Shown in pieces: positions 10,655-22,175 of a DNA stretch of 64,000 bases. The stretch is from assembly GCA_020747015.1 (NCBI GenBank), contig JAGTJM010000050.1, positions 62,001 to 126,000 of the forward strand, written 5' to 3'. Origin of the DNA: Pyrenochaeta sp. MPI-SDFR-AT-0127 (lineage: Eukaryota; Ascomycota; Dothideomycetes; Pleosporales; Cucurbitariaceae). Every line of letters begins with the position of its first letter. The stretch's first letter is position 1. The notes beneath the pieces were generated by a model. The model had not been told where the DNA came from. It saw only the letters and a list, made by a program, of their open reading frames with translations, and did not search any database. Made by a program: the position numbers and the translations under genes.

Positions 10655-12797
10655 CTATGAGGTTTGTAGGCTGACCTGTTCGACACCTCTTGAGACCTCC
10701 TCCTCAGCAGTCTTATCAGCTGGCCCATCTTTGCCTTTCTCTGCCGCTTCAACCCCTTTGCTCGCGCCACCAGCTGCTTTCTTCGCCTTTTTCCTCTCCT
10801 TCTCTGCCTTCTTGGCAGCTGCTTTCTGCGCTTTCTCTTCCTTCGCCTTGCGAGCCTCCTCCCCACCAAATTGTTCACGCCACTCTTGCTCCTTTTCGGG
10901 CTTAATTTGGCTGAAGAGATAACCGGCTGTACCGATCTTGTGGCCTACAGGAAGAGATCGGGCTTCCCAGTCATCGGGGATGGTGAGAAATTTGGCGTTG
11001 AGTTGATTGAGGATAGACGCCGTGGTATCGGGCCTGATCAATACGGATTAGCATAGAATTTCAGATTCACATAGGTAGTGCCCGATCAATGGGGCATGGT
11101 GGCAAGGAGTGTAGGTTTGGTCGATGTACAGGAGTATCATCTCAGGTGTGCAACGAATCACAATAGTAGTTGTGCTGGATGTCGTACGAGTGGGACAACT
11201 TACATGTATGGTTCGATCAAGCTCGCAAGAAGATGAATGTGGCTCAAAGCTAGACCGACGACAGCTGCACAGCGATCTGGCTGCTCGGTGGCAAGTTTAT
11301 TGTCGAGTCTGTTGTCTTGCAGCAACTGATTTCCCTGGCTTGAGACGTGTAGTGCAGTACTTAACGCGGCTCGGATCTTGACTTCTTCAGACTCTTCGAT
11401 ATACCTCTTCAACAACTCGTTCACCTTCTTCTTGTGCTCCGCGAAATATGGGTCGTCGAATTTGGTGTAATCTGGTACGACGGAGTCGTAGACCTTCGAA
11501 TTGACGAACTTGATAACGCGGTTCACGAAGTTGCCCAAGTTTTTGAGGAGCTCGTTGTTGTTCGCTGCAATGAAGCCATCCCATTCAAACTCGGTGTCTC
11601 CGGTTTCTGGGCGATGTGAGAGGAGGTAGTAACGCCAAACGTCTGCAGGGATGCCAGTTTCCTTCGCATTATTGCCAAATACGCCGATATTTCTTGACTT
11701 GGAGAACTTGCCCTTCTCGTAGTTGAGATACTCGGTTGTCGAAATGGTATTCAACATAGTCCACTTGTCTCCAGTACCGATTTGCGAGCATGGGAAAACA
11801 ACCGTGTGGAAAGGTACATTGTCCTTACCCATGAATTGGTAAAGCTTGACGTTGTCGGGATTGCGCCACCATTTCTCCCACTGGTCGGTATATGTTGCAG
11901 TGATAGAGGGGTAGCCGATACACGCGTCAAACCACACGTACATGACTTTGTCTTCGTAGCCCTTATTCGACAGCTGTTAGTACTTGGAAATGCTGTGAGA
12001 TGAGACATCGGAACACTTACCTCTAACGGCACAGCAGTGCCCCATTTGAGGTCACGGGTGATGCCTCGTGGTCGCAATCCCTCCTTCAACCAGGATGCAG
12101 TGATCTGAACGCCGTTGGAGCTCCACAGGCCCTCCTGGCTTGCTTTCTTGAACCACTCTTCTTCTTTGGGTTGCAGCTTGTCTAAGCAAAGATATATGTG
12201 CTTCGTTTCGCGTGGAACTGGGGTCGCTCCGTCTAGCTTGCAGCGTGGGTTCTTCAGCTCGAGAGGATCTAACAAGTGCCCACATTTGTCGCATTGATCG
12301 CCACGAGCATCTTCGTAGGCGCAAAGTGGACATGTTCCCTCGACGAAACGATCTGCCAAGAAGCTCTTGTGTGTCTCACAGTACGGCTGTGTTGTGGTTT
12401 GCTCCTCCAGGAATCCATTCTTGTATAGCTTGGTGAAGATATCCTGAGCGATATCGGTCTGCTGCTTTGTGGGTGTCCGGCCAAAATGATCGAATGATAT
12501 ATTGAACCACTTGTAGACTTCAGCATGTAACGCATAGTACTTGTCGCAAAGCTGCTGCGGTGTGACCTTCTCTTCGATGGCTTTGGTCTCGGTCGCGGTG
12601 CCGTACTCATCTGTTCCGCAGATATACAGTGTGTTGTAGCCGCGTGCGCGTGAGTATCGAGCGAAGACATCGGCTGAGAGGACGCTGCCGATGATGTTGC
12701 CTAGATGTGGTACGTTGTTGACATATGGCAAAGCGCTCGTAATGAGCACATTGCGCTCGCCCTCTACGGGCAGTATTATCTTCTTGCCTTCCGTCAT
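10655..12797 (-). CDS. mes1: cytosolic methionyl-tRNA synthetase
   Basis: Class I synthetase charging tRNA-Met. Three exons: 12797-12021, 11961-11204, 11033-10655; introns of 59 and 170 nt. The protein is 637 aa. The HIGH motif is HLGN (31-34) and the KMSKS loop is KFSKS (344-348). The inserted zinc knuckle shows three C-x2-C/H pairs (CETH, CPLC, CDKC), and MYVWFDACIGYP is the usual core. The protein starts right at the catalytic domain: the N-terminal GST-like domain of yeast Mes1 (which binds Arc1) is absent. Instead it ends in a Lys/Ala/Glu-rich helix (EEARKAKEEKAQKAAAKKAE and on), likely a nonspecific tRNA-binding tail. The lack of a presequence suggests the cytosolic enzyme. Confidence 0.93.
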
Positions 12798-13414
12798 GGG
12801 AGTCTGGCGTGCGAGCTGTGTTAGCTTGCGTGCTGACAGTGTAGAAGGTGTTGTTGGCTGCGAAGGCTGCTGGGCTCACCTGTGTGTGTTCGATTGCGTG
12901 GTATTCTCTTAGAGAAGATCTTGACCTATTCGAGGCTTCACAGGCACTCAATGGCTTAAGAAAGGCTTCGACGTTGTATGGTTTACAAGTGACTCAACCT
13001 CGAACACTCACACGGTGAGTGTGCCCCTCCAATCCAAAGTTACCCCACCAGACGCGCCTTCAGCCACACTTTGCGCCACTCGAGACATCGATCTCTTTTG
13101 CAGAGTCGCCGCAGAGCATGACTAGAGATCACAGACTTCTTGAACACTAAGCATTTATAATCACCAGCATACGTCAGTGTCCTTGGTTGGCTTCTTTGCA
13201 CGTACACCGCCATCTGGCAAACAGATCTTGGAAGGGAAGATTGACCCATGTCATAGAGCAACCATTCGACAAAGCTTGTTCATAAGACACCTGATATGTG
13301 GGATATTTAGAAGGATACTTGACAAGACATAAACACAGGTCAAACAAAGTTCCTACACCAAAATAACATTGCTTCCACTCGCTACACATCCCTCTGAGCT
13401 ACAAATCACTCAAG
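12798..13414. other. divergent promoter region, MetRS / LTO1
   Basis: This 617-bp spacer lies between the two start codons of the oppositely oriented MetRS and LTO1 genes. No gene, repeat or clear TATA box was recognised; it presumably carries both promoters. Confidence 0.5.
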
Positions 13415-14008
13415 ATGACTCCCACAAACCAGGAAGACCCCTTCGACACTCTCCTCACACTAGAAGACTCTTTATACACCACCGCCCACGCTCAAGGCGT
13501 CGCAGATGGCGCACGAGCTGGTCGAATCGAAGGCCGAGTTTTCGGGCTTGAGAAAGGGTTCGAGAAGTTCGCTGCACTTGGGGAGCTCCATGGACGAAGC
13601 GTAGTATGGGGTGGACGATTACCGTCCCTTGTACAGAAGGCAGGGGTGGGGAAGGAGGAGAGTGGATCTAAAGCACCAACGACGCTACCAATGCTGCCCT
13701 CGAATAGTCGATTACAGAACAATATCACCCTCCTGCATTCCCTTACCGACCCACTCACCTTCAGTACCGATAATACCGAAGAGGCAGTTGCAGACTTTGA
13801 TGACCGGTTCAAACGTGCGGGAGCCAAGGTCAAGGTCATTGAGCGCATTGTTGGAGAAGGTGATGCTACAACTTCTGCAAAGTCGCCAGATGGCTCGCCA
13901 GTCCGAGGAAAGGGTGGGCCTGTACGTGTTGTTGGGGAAGGGAAGAAGAAGGATAAGAAGGGAGATGACAGCTTAGAGGACTTTGCTGGGTCACGGTTAC
14001 TGCGTTGA
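13415..14008 (+). CDS. lto1: LTO1-like protein (Yae1/Lto1 adaptor family)
   Basis: Intronless, 197 aa. The N-terminal third carries the deca-GX3 pattern of the Yae1/Lto1 family: glycines every fourth residue from about 28 to 56 (QGVADGARAGRIEGRVFGLE). Lto1 with Yae1 recruits the ABC protein Rli1/ABCE1 to the cytosolic iron-sulfur targeting complex for Fe-S insertion, a step needed for ribosome biogenesis and recycling (family knowledge). The C-terminal half is low-complexity, Lys/Gly-rich and probably disordered. In yeast the extreme C-terminus carries a tryptophan that contacts the CIA complex; here the chain ends in SRLLR and the similar SLEDF lies eight residues inside. Confidence 0.8.
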   Translation: MTPTNQEDPFDTLLTLEDSLYTTAHAQGVADGARAGRIEGRVFGLEKGFEKFAALGELHGRSVVWGGRLPSLVQKAGVGKEESGSKAPTTLPMLPSNSRLQNNITLLHSLTDPLTFSTDNTEEAVADFDDRFKRAGAKVKVIERIVGEGDATTSAKSPDGSPVRGKGGPVRVVGEGKKKDKKGDDSLEDFAGSRLLR

Positions 14009-14644
14009 GACAAGCCGTGTCTACTTTCATGATTCGGGGTTTCTTCGAGAACATGGTTGAGGTCCACGGCCATGCAAGATGCAAGATGTGACCTCAATAA
14101 GGAGGAAGAGCATCGTGGCGACTAGGACATTTGAGGGAAGTGAGTGAGCTTGGCCATGCCTGCGGTCCGAGAAGGCAGCGTACGTCTATACAGTCGAGGA
14201 AGGAGCAACGGCCGCATGATAGATACGGGCCAAGTACATCATCAGCGTCGAAACGGGAAGCAGATTGGAAGCCATCCGAGTTGAATTACTACACTATCCT
14301 AGAAAGAGCCAGGGTATTACCAGTACACCTAGGCTACGCCCAACCACTGCACCGAACTATGACATAAGAGATCAAGAATTTGAACGAGCTCATCGAAACT
14401 AAAAGGATATTGAGAAACAGGGTGTGAAGTGAAGTGTAGCTCGCAGCTCGCCTCAGATTTTCGTGCTAAGTTATGCACTGGTATCAAACATGTCGCAATT
14501 TTCCATCGCATCCTTGGACGTGACACTTGTGCAGAAAACCCACACTCACACAGCATCGATCATCGGCACCGGTCGCTCCATGCGCGGTGGGGGCCCACTC
14601 GGCTTGCCCCCGATGCTGTCAACACGATTATGATTCGGCAACTC
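14009..14644. other. convergent intergenic, LTO1 / septin
   Basis: Both flanking genes end here, so this should be 3' untranslated and terminator sequence. No gene or repeat recognised. Confidence 0.5.
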
Positions 14645-15833
14645 CTAGTAGCCGTTCATAGTCATCCGCTGGCTGTTCCTGCTCAGCTCGCGGTCCGCGG
14701 ATGGCGAGATGGGACGAGAAGAATGGCCGCCAACAGCAGAACTCTCCTTGAGGGCAAGGAGCTGCTTGGCGCGGAATGACTCGTAGTGGATTTGGGCAGT
14801 GGTTTCGATAAGGTCTTGCAGGTGGGTGCGGGTAAGGAAGTTACGGAGGTATACGAACTCGCAGTGGTTCTCGTCCTCAACTGTAGAACATTAGTCGGTA
14901 GGCTTAAAGCGAAGCCCAAGTGTTGACTTACCATTGATGATGCCCCACTTGTTCTGGCGGCCACGAACATTCCTGCCGTTGACCACAACGGTCTTCTCAG
15001 AGCCAACAACAGCGAAAGGCATAAGCTCCTGTTGCAAATTAGTAAACCAATGATCCGACACTGAGATTTGCAGAACCCACCTTGATGGATGTCTTCAGTG
15101 CGACCTCCTCGTTGTCATCCTCCTCGTTGTCGTAAGGATACATGCGAAGGTTGTGGAACTGGAACTCCTCCTTTATCCTGTGCTTGAACTCGGCACGCTC
15201 CTCCAAGGTCAGGCTGTCGCTCTTCGCAATGACTGGCACGACATTGACGAACTCGCTCAATTTCTTGAGCACGACAATGTCGATGGGCTTCAGGGCGTGG
15301 CCAGACGGCTGGATGAAGAACAAGCAGCAGTGGATGCGAGTATCCTGAAGATAGCGCTCACGCTGGGCAGTCAGTTCCTTGCGAAGGTAAGCGCTGTGCT
15401 GGTCCTTGATGTATTTGACAATAGGGTCCCAGCAACGCTCATTGTTGATCAGGTCGCCATAGCCGGGCGTGTCGACAATGTTGAGGCGCAGGCGCACACC
15501 ATTTTCCTCGATGATGTGTGAAACAGGGTGGATTGTGGTAGTGGAGCGAACCTCCTCGTCAGGCTGAAAGCGGCCCTTGCTCTCCATGAGGTGCGAGGCA
15601 AAGATGGTGTTGATCAGGGTCGACTTGCCGAGACCTGTCTGACCTGGGACGAGCATGCGACATCAGCTATTGAAAGTCCATGCAAGCAGTGATTGAAGCT
15701 TACCGACGCAGATAACATTGAACTGAAAGCCCCGCTTCACCGACTTTCTCTCAATCTGCTTGGTGATGCTGTCGAAACCGACATAGCTCTCTGGGTAGAT
15801 GGCCTGTGCAGGGTTCTGGTATGCAGCAGCCAT
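14645..15833 (-). CDS. cdc10: septin, Cdc10 type
   Basis: GTP-binding filament protein of the septin ring at septa, hyphal tips and branches. Four exons: 15833-15704, 15643-15081, 15028-14932, 14880-14645; introns of 60, 52 and 51 nt. The protein is 341 aa. The start SYVGFDSITKQIERKSVKRG matches the polybasic N-terminus of the Cdc10 group (AspD in Aspergillus). The G domain shows the P-loop GQTGLGKS (44-51, split by intron 1), DTPG (101-104) and AKSD (183-186), followed by the septin unique element. Cdc10-type septins have no long C-terminal coiled coil; here the tail is about 50 residues, Ser-rich and without heptads. The assignment to Cdc10 over Cdc3/11/12 rests on the N-terminal motif and short tail. 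Confidence 0.93.
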
Positions 15834-16158
15834 TGTGGGCGATGTGAGCCTCGAAGGCAGATGTGCAAGCTAAAAGTACTGCGGATGAGGAAATTGGGGC
15901 TATGGGGGGGAGGGCGGAGACAGTGGATGTTGTCGGAGAGTAAACAGCCAGGGACGCTGCGCTGGCGACTTTCTCGCGGAGGTGCAGGCGCGAAAGGGGC
16001 AGCCGCGAAGCGAAATCACGCTAGGCGCCGGAAGGGCAAGCGCGAATTGAGCTCAGACCGGGGTCCAGTGCATTTTGTCTGCAACACCACCACCAGAGAT
16101 TCGAGGACGTCGCAAAGCTCTGCACGCCCATCTCGTCGTCCACCCGGCTGTCCACACA
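15834..16158. promoter_or_regulatory. compact bidirectional promoter, septin / mrpl32
   Basis: Only 325 bp separate the start codons of the divergent septin and mitochondrial bL32 genes, so the two promoters must overlap. The stretch is GC-rich with a short G tract (15905-15911). No TATA box was seen. Confidence 0.4.
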
Positions 16159-16761
16159 ATGGCGCTTGCCCGGCCACTACCTCCGTTGTGGCAGACGCTC
16201 TTTCCCGGCCTCAATGGTCCCGTCCGACCCGCCCTGAACCTGCCATTCCTGCAGCGCCTTTCACAACCTCTGGGAGCACTATCCACACCATTTGGCGCAC
16301 TGGCGATACCGTCGCTTTCACTCCCATCAATACCGTCATTGGCTGACATCTGGGATGGCATTCTCAATGCGGTGCCGAAGAAGAAGACGTCATACCGCAA
16401 GAAGCGACAACGGTTCATGGCCGGCAAGGGTTTGAAGGACATTACATCTCTGAATAGATGCTCAGCATGCGGGAGAGTCAAGCGGCTACACATCCTGTGC
16501 CCGTATTGTGTGGATGGTGAGTTTTGGTCAAGCTCAGCAGATTGATGCTGCACAATAGGGTAGACACTGACAGCTGTGACAGCGATTAAAACCACCATAT
16601 TTGGCCAAATCAACTGGTCCGTCCGCAGGCCGACTGATAAGCAAGTCAAGCAAATGTCACGAGAGAAGCGAGACGAAGCCCGGAGGAAGCGCACTATGGA
16701 GGCCGACCCAAGGAAAGAGAAGGAGGATCTGATCGTGAAGCATACAGGATGGAAGCGGTGA
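16159..16761 (+). CDS. mrpl32: mitochondrial large-subunit ribosomal protein bL32m
   Basis: Structural protein of the mitochondrial large ribosomal subunit. Two exons: 16159-16516 and 16583-16761, intron 66 nt with GTGAGT donor; 178 aa. The N-terminal ~70 residues are rich in Leu/Pro/Ser/Arg with almost no acids and should include the mitochondrial presequence. The mature bL32 core starts near VPKKKTSYRKKRQR and carries the zinc pair CSAC (101-104) and CPYC (114-117). In yeast, Mrpl32 is cut by the m-AAA protease. The frame is open 28 codons further upstream, but the ATG at 16159 gives the better presequence. Confidence 0.88.
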
Positions 16762-17906
16762 TATAACGATAGTCACAAAATGCAAAAAGAACGAATGGTA
16801 TAGTTTTGAAGTATGTGTACAGATGTATTGCATAGACGAGCATGATTCGGGCGTTGGCTATCTGTGTATATTTGAAATGTACAACATGAAGAGGAGTCAA
16901 CAGGATATATTGTACAAAAATCCAAGGAGCCGATGACAAGTTCTTCGATTGGAAAGTCGGCAGTCTGGACGCTCAATTTGACTGCTGTATTACTGGATGT
17001 TGCAACTTCTACGCTGATCGTTAACGTTCATTCACCATTACCTAGTCCCCGCCCTTTTGGGTGACAAAATGGACTGGAGCATGAGCCACTGTGTTCAGCC
17101 CTCTCCACTGACGGTAACTGCAGTCTTTCCTCCAGGTCCAGCGCTTCTCATATGCCTTGCGCCTATGCAGACAAGATGTGCTGTTGCCAACCGAGTGTGC
17201 TCAGTGCCAACCGAGTGTGCTCAGTGCCAACCGAGTGTGCTCAGTGCCAACCGAGTGTGCTCAGTGCCAACCTTGCTATCAGACACTTGCTCTTAAGCGA
17301 AGAATCAAAAAGATATCTCAATATCACTTTGCTAGGCTTCTCTATTCCTTTTCTGACTTATCGTTCTCGACACAATCCCAAGTCTGAAGACGCGAAAGGC
17401 GAAAGTCGCATAAATAATTGCAACAGCGGAGTAGAAGAGTGGCTTGTAGTAGTTCATCATGTGAACACGGACTTCCCAACATCGTAAGCGAATCAATCGA
17501 CAGGTGGTAGAGGACACGAAGCAAATGATAAATATGTCTCAAACAATGGTGTACCCCGCGTACATCTACTGATGCATTCTTGGAAACGCCAACACTCACC
17601 TACAGGACGAGCGCAGGAATGCAACCCGATTCTCGCAATTCCCAAAGTCTAATTCTTTTTGGATCGATACACTATAAGAACGTTCAATTAGCACTGCGGG
17701 TGAATAAGCGTCCGGGCAATGAGGCTAGTGACGTAGCGCCACAGCCGGACCGCGTCGAAACAAACGTTCCATCGGGACACGAAGTGCCAAGTCGAGACAT
17801 CTAAGCAGACTCCCTTGCAAGCCCACTCGTTGCTTCATCCCATGCAGTTATAGAATCTCCTGTTGCTCCACAATCTTGACTGCAACCTTGGTGGCTTCTT
17901 TACATA
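16762..17906. other. intergenic with a 20-bp minisatellite
   Basis: No gene recognised between mrpl32 and rud3. The interval holds the minisatellite at 17186-17272 and, at its end, the rud3 promoter. Confidence 0.5.
17186..17272. repeat. 20-bp tandem repeat, 4.35 copies
   Basis: The unit GCCAACCGAGTGTGCTCAGT occurs four times without a mismatch, followed by 7 bases of a fifth copy. Perfect identity implies recent expansion. It is intergenic: the unit is not a multiple of three, so any reading frame shifts at each copy. Confidence 0.95.
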
Positions 17907-20016
17907 ATGTCTGCTTCAGCAACGTCGGATCCCGTCAATCAGAGTGGTAGGTGAGCTTGGAGCTTCCGGAGGTGCCTGTAAACTCCGCACAGAGTGTCCA
18001 TAACTACTGAAAGGTTGATCGAATACCATGGCTGACATGTAGCTATAGGCGCGACCTCAAAATCGAAAAAGAAGAAGAACAAGAAGAAAGGTGGTGGCGC
18101 AAACAAGGCGGAAGAAGTTGAGCAGGTGAACGGAAACCACGCAAAGCAGGAAGCAGAAGATCCCGATGATGATGCAGATGACGATGATGAGCAGACTGTA
18201 TGGCATAAATCTATATACGTTCCAGCGTGCACGGAGAGCTAACAACACTAAACGTAGAAGCCTGCCGCGCAATCGACCGATCCAGAAGCCGACGATGTTG
18301 ACGACGAGGAACGACCGCTCTCTCCTACAATCATACAAACAAATGGTACGCAACACCACAGCATATCCTCCGCAGTCGCCCTGGGACTATCACGCTCACG
18401 CTCACAACAAGGGATATCGGCATCTCCACCACCACCCTCGGATACAACCGCACGCCTAGATGTGATAGCGAAGGAGCGAGATGCATTACGGCAGGAAGTT
18501 ACAGAGCTGAGAAAGAACTTAGAGAGCATACAGAGCAAGCACGAAGCTGCAGCTGCGGGCAATGCATCTGCACAGCATGAGGAGGAAATTAGGAGTCTAA
18601 GAGAAGAGCTCGACGAGGCCAATGAGGGCAAGGAGCATTTCGAGACGCAGTACAAGAACTTGTTGGGCAGGGTGAATACAATCAAGACGAGTTTAGGAGA
18701 CCGCTTAAAGGCGGATGCGGTGGGTACCCTTTTGTGTATATGTCGATGGCTTCCGGAGTAGAATCACCCTTCAATGCATGTTACTGACGATTTGCAGGCT
18801 AGAATTGAAGAGTATCAAACGCAAGTAGCTGAGCTCGAAGAGCAGACCCGCGATCTGCAAGGGAATAATAATGCCCTGAAAGAAGAGCTTGCGAAACTAC
18901 GGGAGGAGAAGGCAGCTCATGCCTCAGAAATCGACAGCTTGCGGAGTAGATCGAACTTAACGCAGCAGAATTGGATTAAGGAGCGTGATGAGCTCATTTC
19001 ACGGGAAGCGTATGCAAGGGAGGAGTTCGAGAATGCGAAGCAGGCCATGCAGGACTGGGAGGTACTTGCTATGAATGAACGATCGTTACGCGAGAACCTT
19101 GCAGAAAAGGACATGGAACTGAGAGACCAGCTTGAGACCCTTAAAGAGGAGTACGAAAAGGCTGCCAGAGACCGAGACACTAATAGCCAAACTGTGGAAG
19201 GTCTGCAGAAAGCCCTGCAAGAAGTGCAGACACGTAAGTCCTCCGCACATCTTAGTCTGGAACTTGTAGAGCTAACATATCACATAGTACGCAAAGCAGA
19301 ATTGAAGAAGTCTGTCGAAACGTACGAATCGCAGATCAATGATTTGAGAAAACAGGTCCAAGCCGCGGAAGAGACTTCGAAATCCGCAAAAGCCACAGTC
19401 GAATCCACCCAGAAAGAGCTGGAACGAGCGCTACCATTTGAGAAAGAAGTCAAAGAGAAGAACTTGCTCATTGGCAAGTTACGGCATGAAGCTGTTACAC
19501 TGAACGAGCATTTGACGAAGGCTTTGCGGATATTGAAGAAAGGACGCCCAGAAGATAATGTAGACCGACAGATCATCACTAACTATTTCCTTCACTTCCT
19601 TGCAATTGATCGCTCGGATCCTAAGAAGTTTGAGGCACTTCAACTCATCTCTGCTTTGCTGGGTTGGACCGATGGTACGTTGCTCTACTCCCACTTCGAC
19701 GCCTTATCCACTGACTTTCTCCACAGAGCAACGTGAACAAGCCGGTCTCGCTCGCCCCGGCACAGCATCTACTTCCTCTGGCCTCCGACTCCCCATCTCG
19801 TCTTTCAGACGTACTCCCTCAACGCCTTCACTAAACAGCATCAGCGATCCTATGTTGATGGCGAGCAGTTCAAGCAATAAGGAGTCGCTAGCAGAGCTAT
19901 GGCAAGACTTCCTCGAACGCGAGGCTGCGGAGGGCAAAGATGCATCACGCAGAGGCAGTGCTGCATCCCCACCCCCAAAGAACGGAAGTGGACTGGGCAT
20001 CAGCGAGCCGAAGTAA
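17907..20016 (+). CDS. rud3: Rud3-like golgin with GRAB domain
   Basis: Coiled-coil tether of the cis-Golgi. Six exons: 17907-17946, 18049-18197, 18258-18719, 18798-19233, 19288-19674, 19727-20016; introns of 102, 60, 78, 54 and 52 nt; 587 aa. Order of parts: a Lys-rich then Asp/Glu-rich N-terminus (about 15-60), a Ser/Pro linker, a long coiled coil (about 145-440), the GRAB (GRIP-related Arf-binding) domain at about 430-492 with ITNYFLHFLAIDRSDPKKFE and LLGWTDEQREQAGLARPG, and a Ser-rich tail. By family knowledge, GRAB binds Arf1-GTP and recruits Rud3 to the Golgi, where it acts in ER-Golgi traffic. The first intron is the least certain junction. Confidence 0.87.
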
Positions 20017-20921
20017 GATGCGGGTGCCAATTGTAATTATAAGATACCAATTATTTCGCATGTGGTGGAGAGCCATGGGTTCAGCACAGTATACCGATCG
20101 CATCATTGATCACTGCTTGGCGTCGAGCATTAGTTGCATTGTCCGTGTACAGACATGTTAGATTTGTGTTTCTTTGTTTCTTCACTGCGCTCATGCACTT
20201 CTGCGAAATATCAGCTCATCTTTTTTTCGTCTCACATCCTCCACGTGCATCATCTCCCGTTTGTCTCGATATACTTATACATTCTCCAAATTAGCCTCCT
20301 CGACCCCTCCAACCACACCACTTCTTCAATTTTCAGTCGCCAACAAAACCGAGGTACAAATCGTATTCTTCTTGCTCGTCTATCGGACGCTAGTCATGAC
20401 CCCTTTTAACGACATCCGAGTCATGGCCGATGGCACCTTTGACTCGAAGTATCACGCCAATAGCTGCGCGATTCCAGCCATGGCTTGATCTATTGAATAT
20501 TGCGCAACGCCCTCAAGACACTATGACCTGCAAAGAACCGAGTTAAAACAATGGGGGTTCTGCTAAAGTATGCCTACTTCCGCGACGTACGCGTCTGGTA
20601 ATGCGAAGTGCAGAAACTTCTGTTATGCAAGGGACCCAAGGTCTTCGCTTTGATTCGGTAGATAGAAATCAGAGTCATAATACTTCCTTCCATCGAAGCA
20701 ATGCCAGGTTCTGTGCTGTAGCACCTATGGGAGAGTGTAGTGATGAGTTGGTTCAATTAAGCTCACTTGGCATCGAGATGCGCGATAAGTGAAGCTATAT
20801 ACGAAGAATTGGAATGCTATGTACAAGAAATAATTTCTAAGAATTGAAGTTTGAATCTTCGGCATGGACATTTATGCCCACTGCCGGGATGGAAGGTGCT
20901 GCAGCACTGATAACAGACAGC
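20017..20921. other. convergent intergenic, rud3 / pectin lyase
   Basis: Both flanking genes end here. Several short overlapping frames around 20100-20500 are T/C-rich and show no family motif. Nothing else recognised. Confidence 0.5.
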
Positions 20922-22175
20922 TTAGATCTTTCCGTATCCAGCAGTGTTGACAACGTTCTTTGCGCTTGCGGCAGTGCCAGCAGACGCAACATTCTTGCCG
21001 CTGAAGCCGGACAAGATGCTTGTGTCAGTGCCGGTCAGAGCACCAGAGCTGCCATAAGCATTGACCTCGCAGTTGTGGCCAAGATATTGCTTGCACTGTG
21101 CGTTTGTCGATGTGCTCGCGCTGGCGTAAACCGTTCCTTTGAGTCCAGATTGCATAGCCTGCTTAACGTTCTGGAAGACATTGCCCTCGGCAACAACCTT
21201 GGCGCCAGAGTCAGCCTCAAGCGCGTGGTCAGAGTTGGCGGAGAAGTAGTTGTTGACGGCGTGGAGGAGGGTGTTGCCGGCAACCTTGGGCGAGCGGCCA
21301 GAGGTGTGGTGGATGTAGTTGCCCTTGAGGGTGACGAGGTCGTTGGAGCCGGTGAAGTACATTCCCCAGTAGTGGTGTCCATCACATGTCGCGGACCAGG
21401 CGGTGGCACCGTTGATTTCGCAGTTGGAGATTGTGACGCGGCCAGAAGCGCTGTTGCCGAGAACGATATGTTGGCGGGAGATCAAATCGGTAGTGACGTG
21501 GTCGATCCAGATAAGGTCACCTGAGAGGACCGTTAGTCTGAGTGGTAGTTGTACTTGACAGAAGGGTTACATACCTCCGTTAACGGTGATAGCGTCACCG
21601 CCCCAAACATACTCGGGGTTGATGTCTGTGAAGCGCACGTTCTGAATGATGATGTTCTTTGCGTTGGACACAATCCGGATACCCTTGCCCTTAATTACAC
21701 CCTTGGAGCCTTGACCGATCAAACTCTTGTTGGAACCAACAGTCATGCCCAAAACACCAGCCTTGTCGTATTTCAGGTTGCTGACCTTCTTGGCATTAGG
21801 TTGGTAGTTGTCACACCATCCATCCTTGTTGATGGCAACCTGGCAAGCAGAGCCAGTACCCCATGGGGCACAGCCAGCAGAGGTAGCGGTTCCCTCAGTG
21901 CCAGTGAAATCGAAGGTCTTGGTGAGGACGATGACGCGAGCTGAAGAGTCCTTAAGGTAGTTGATGAGTTCCGAAGTGGTGGAAGGGTAGACAGGAGTTG
22001 CGCTACCACCGCCAGTTACACCTAAACTCAAGTCAGTCTGATTACTTTGATGGCGTGAACAGTCGGCAATTGACATACCCTTCGCGAAACCCTCAGCAGC
22101 GCCCTTGACAGCATCTGCGGCGTTGACGCCTGAGGCGAAAGCCGCAACAACGGCGGCAAGAACGGAGTACTTCAT
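20922..22175 (-). CDS. secreted pectin lyase (polysaccharide lyase family 1)
   Basis: Cleaves methyl-esterified pectin by beta-elimination during plant cell-wall breakdown. Three exons: 22175-22079, 22021-21575, 21520-20922; introns of 57 and 54 nt; 380 aa. Residues 1-20 are a signal peptide (hydrophobic core VLAAVVAAFASG, cut near NA/AD). The PL1 beta-helix shows GGDAITVNGG, WIDHVTTDLISRQH (186-199) and HHTSGRSPKV (252-261), with R257 matching the catalytic Arg of fungal pectin lyases. CDGHHYWGMY supplies the aromatic substrate cleft that separates pectin lyase from Ca-dependent pectate lyase. A CreA-like CTGGGG (minus strand of 22468-22473) lies about 295 nt upstream, consistent with glucose repression (inference). 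Confidence 0.93.

Noticed and set aside
15153..15521. 122-codon plus-strand frame
   Set aside because: Antisense to the septin G domain, whose motifs and introns are clear.
17186..17272. Regular repeats that could suggest a CRISPR array
   Set aside because: The units are directly adjacent with no spacers, in a eukaryotic genome.
20844..21524. 226-codon plus-strand frame opposite the pectin lyase gene
   Set aside because: Shadow of the spliced, motif-rich pectin lyase on the minus strand; Val/Gly/Ala-rich text with no family match.
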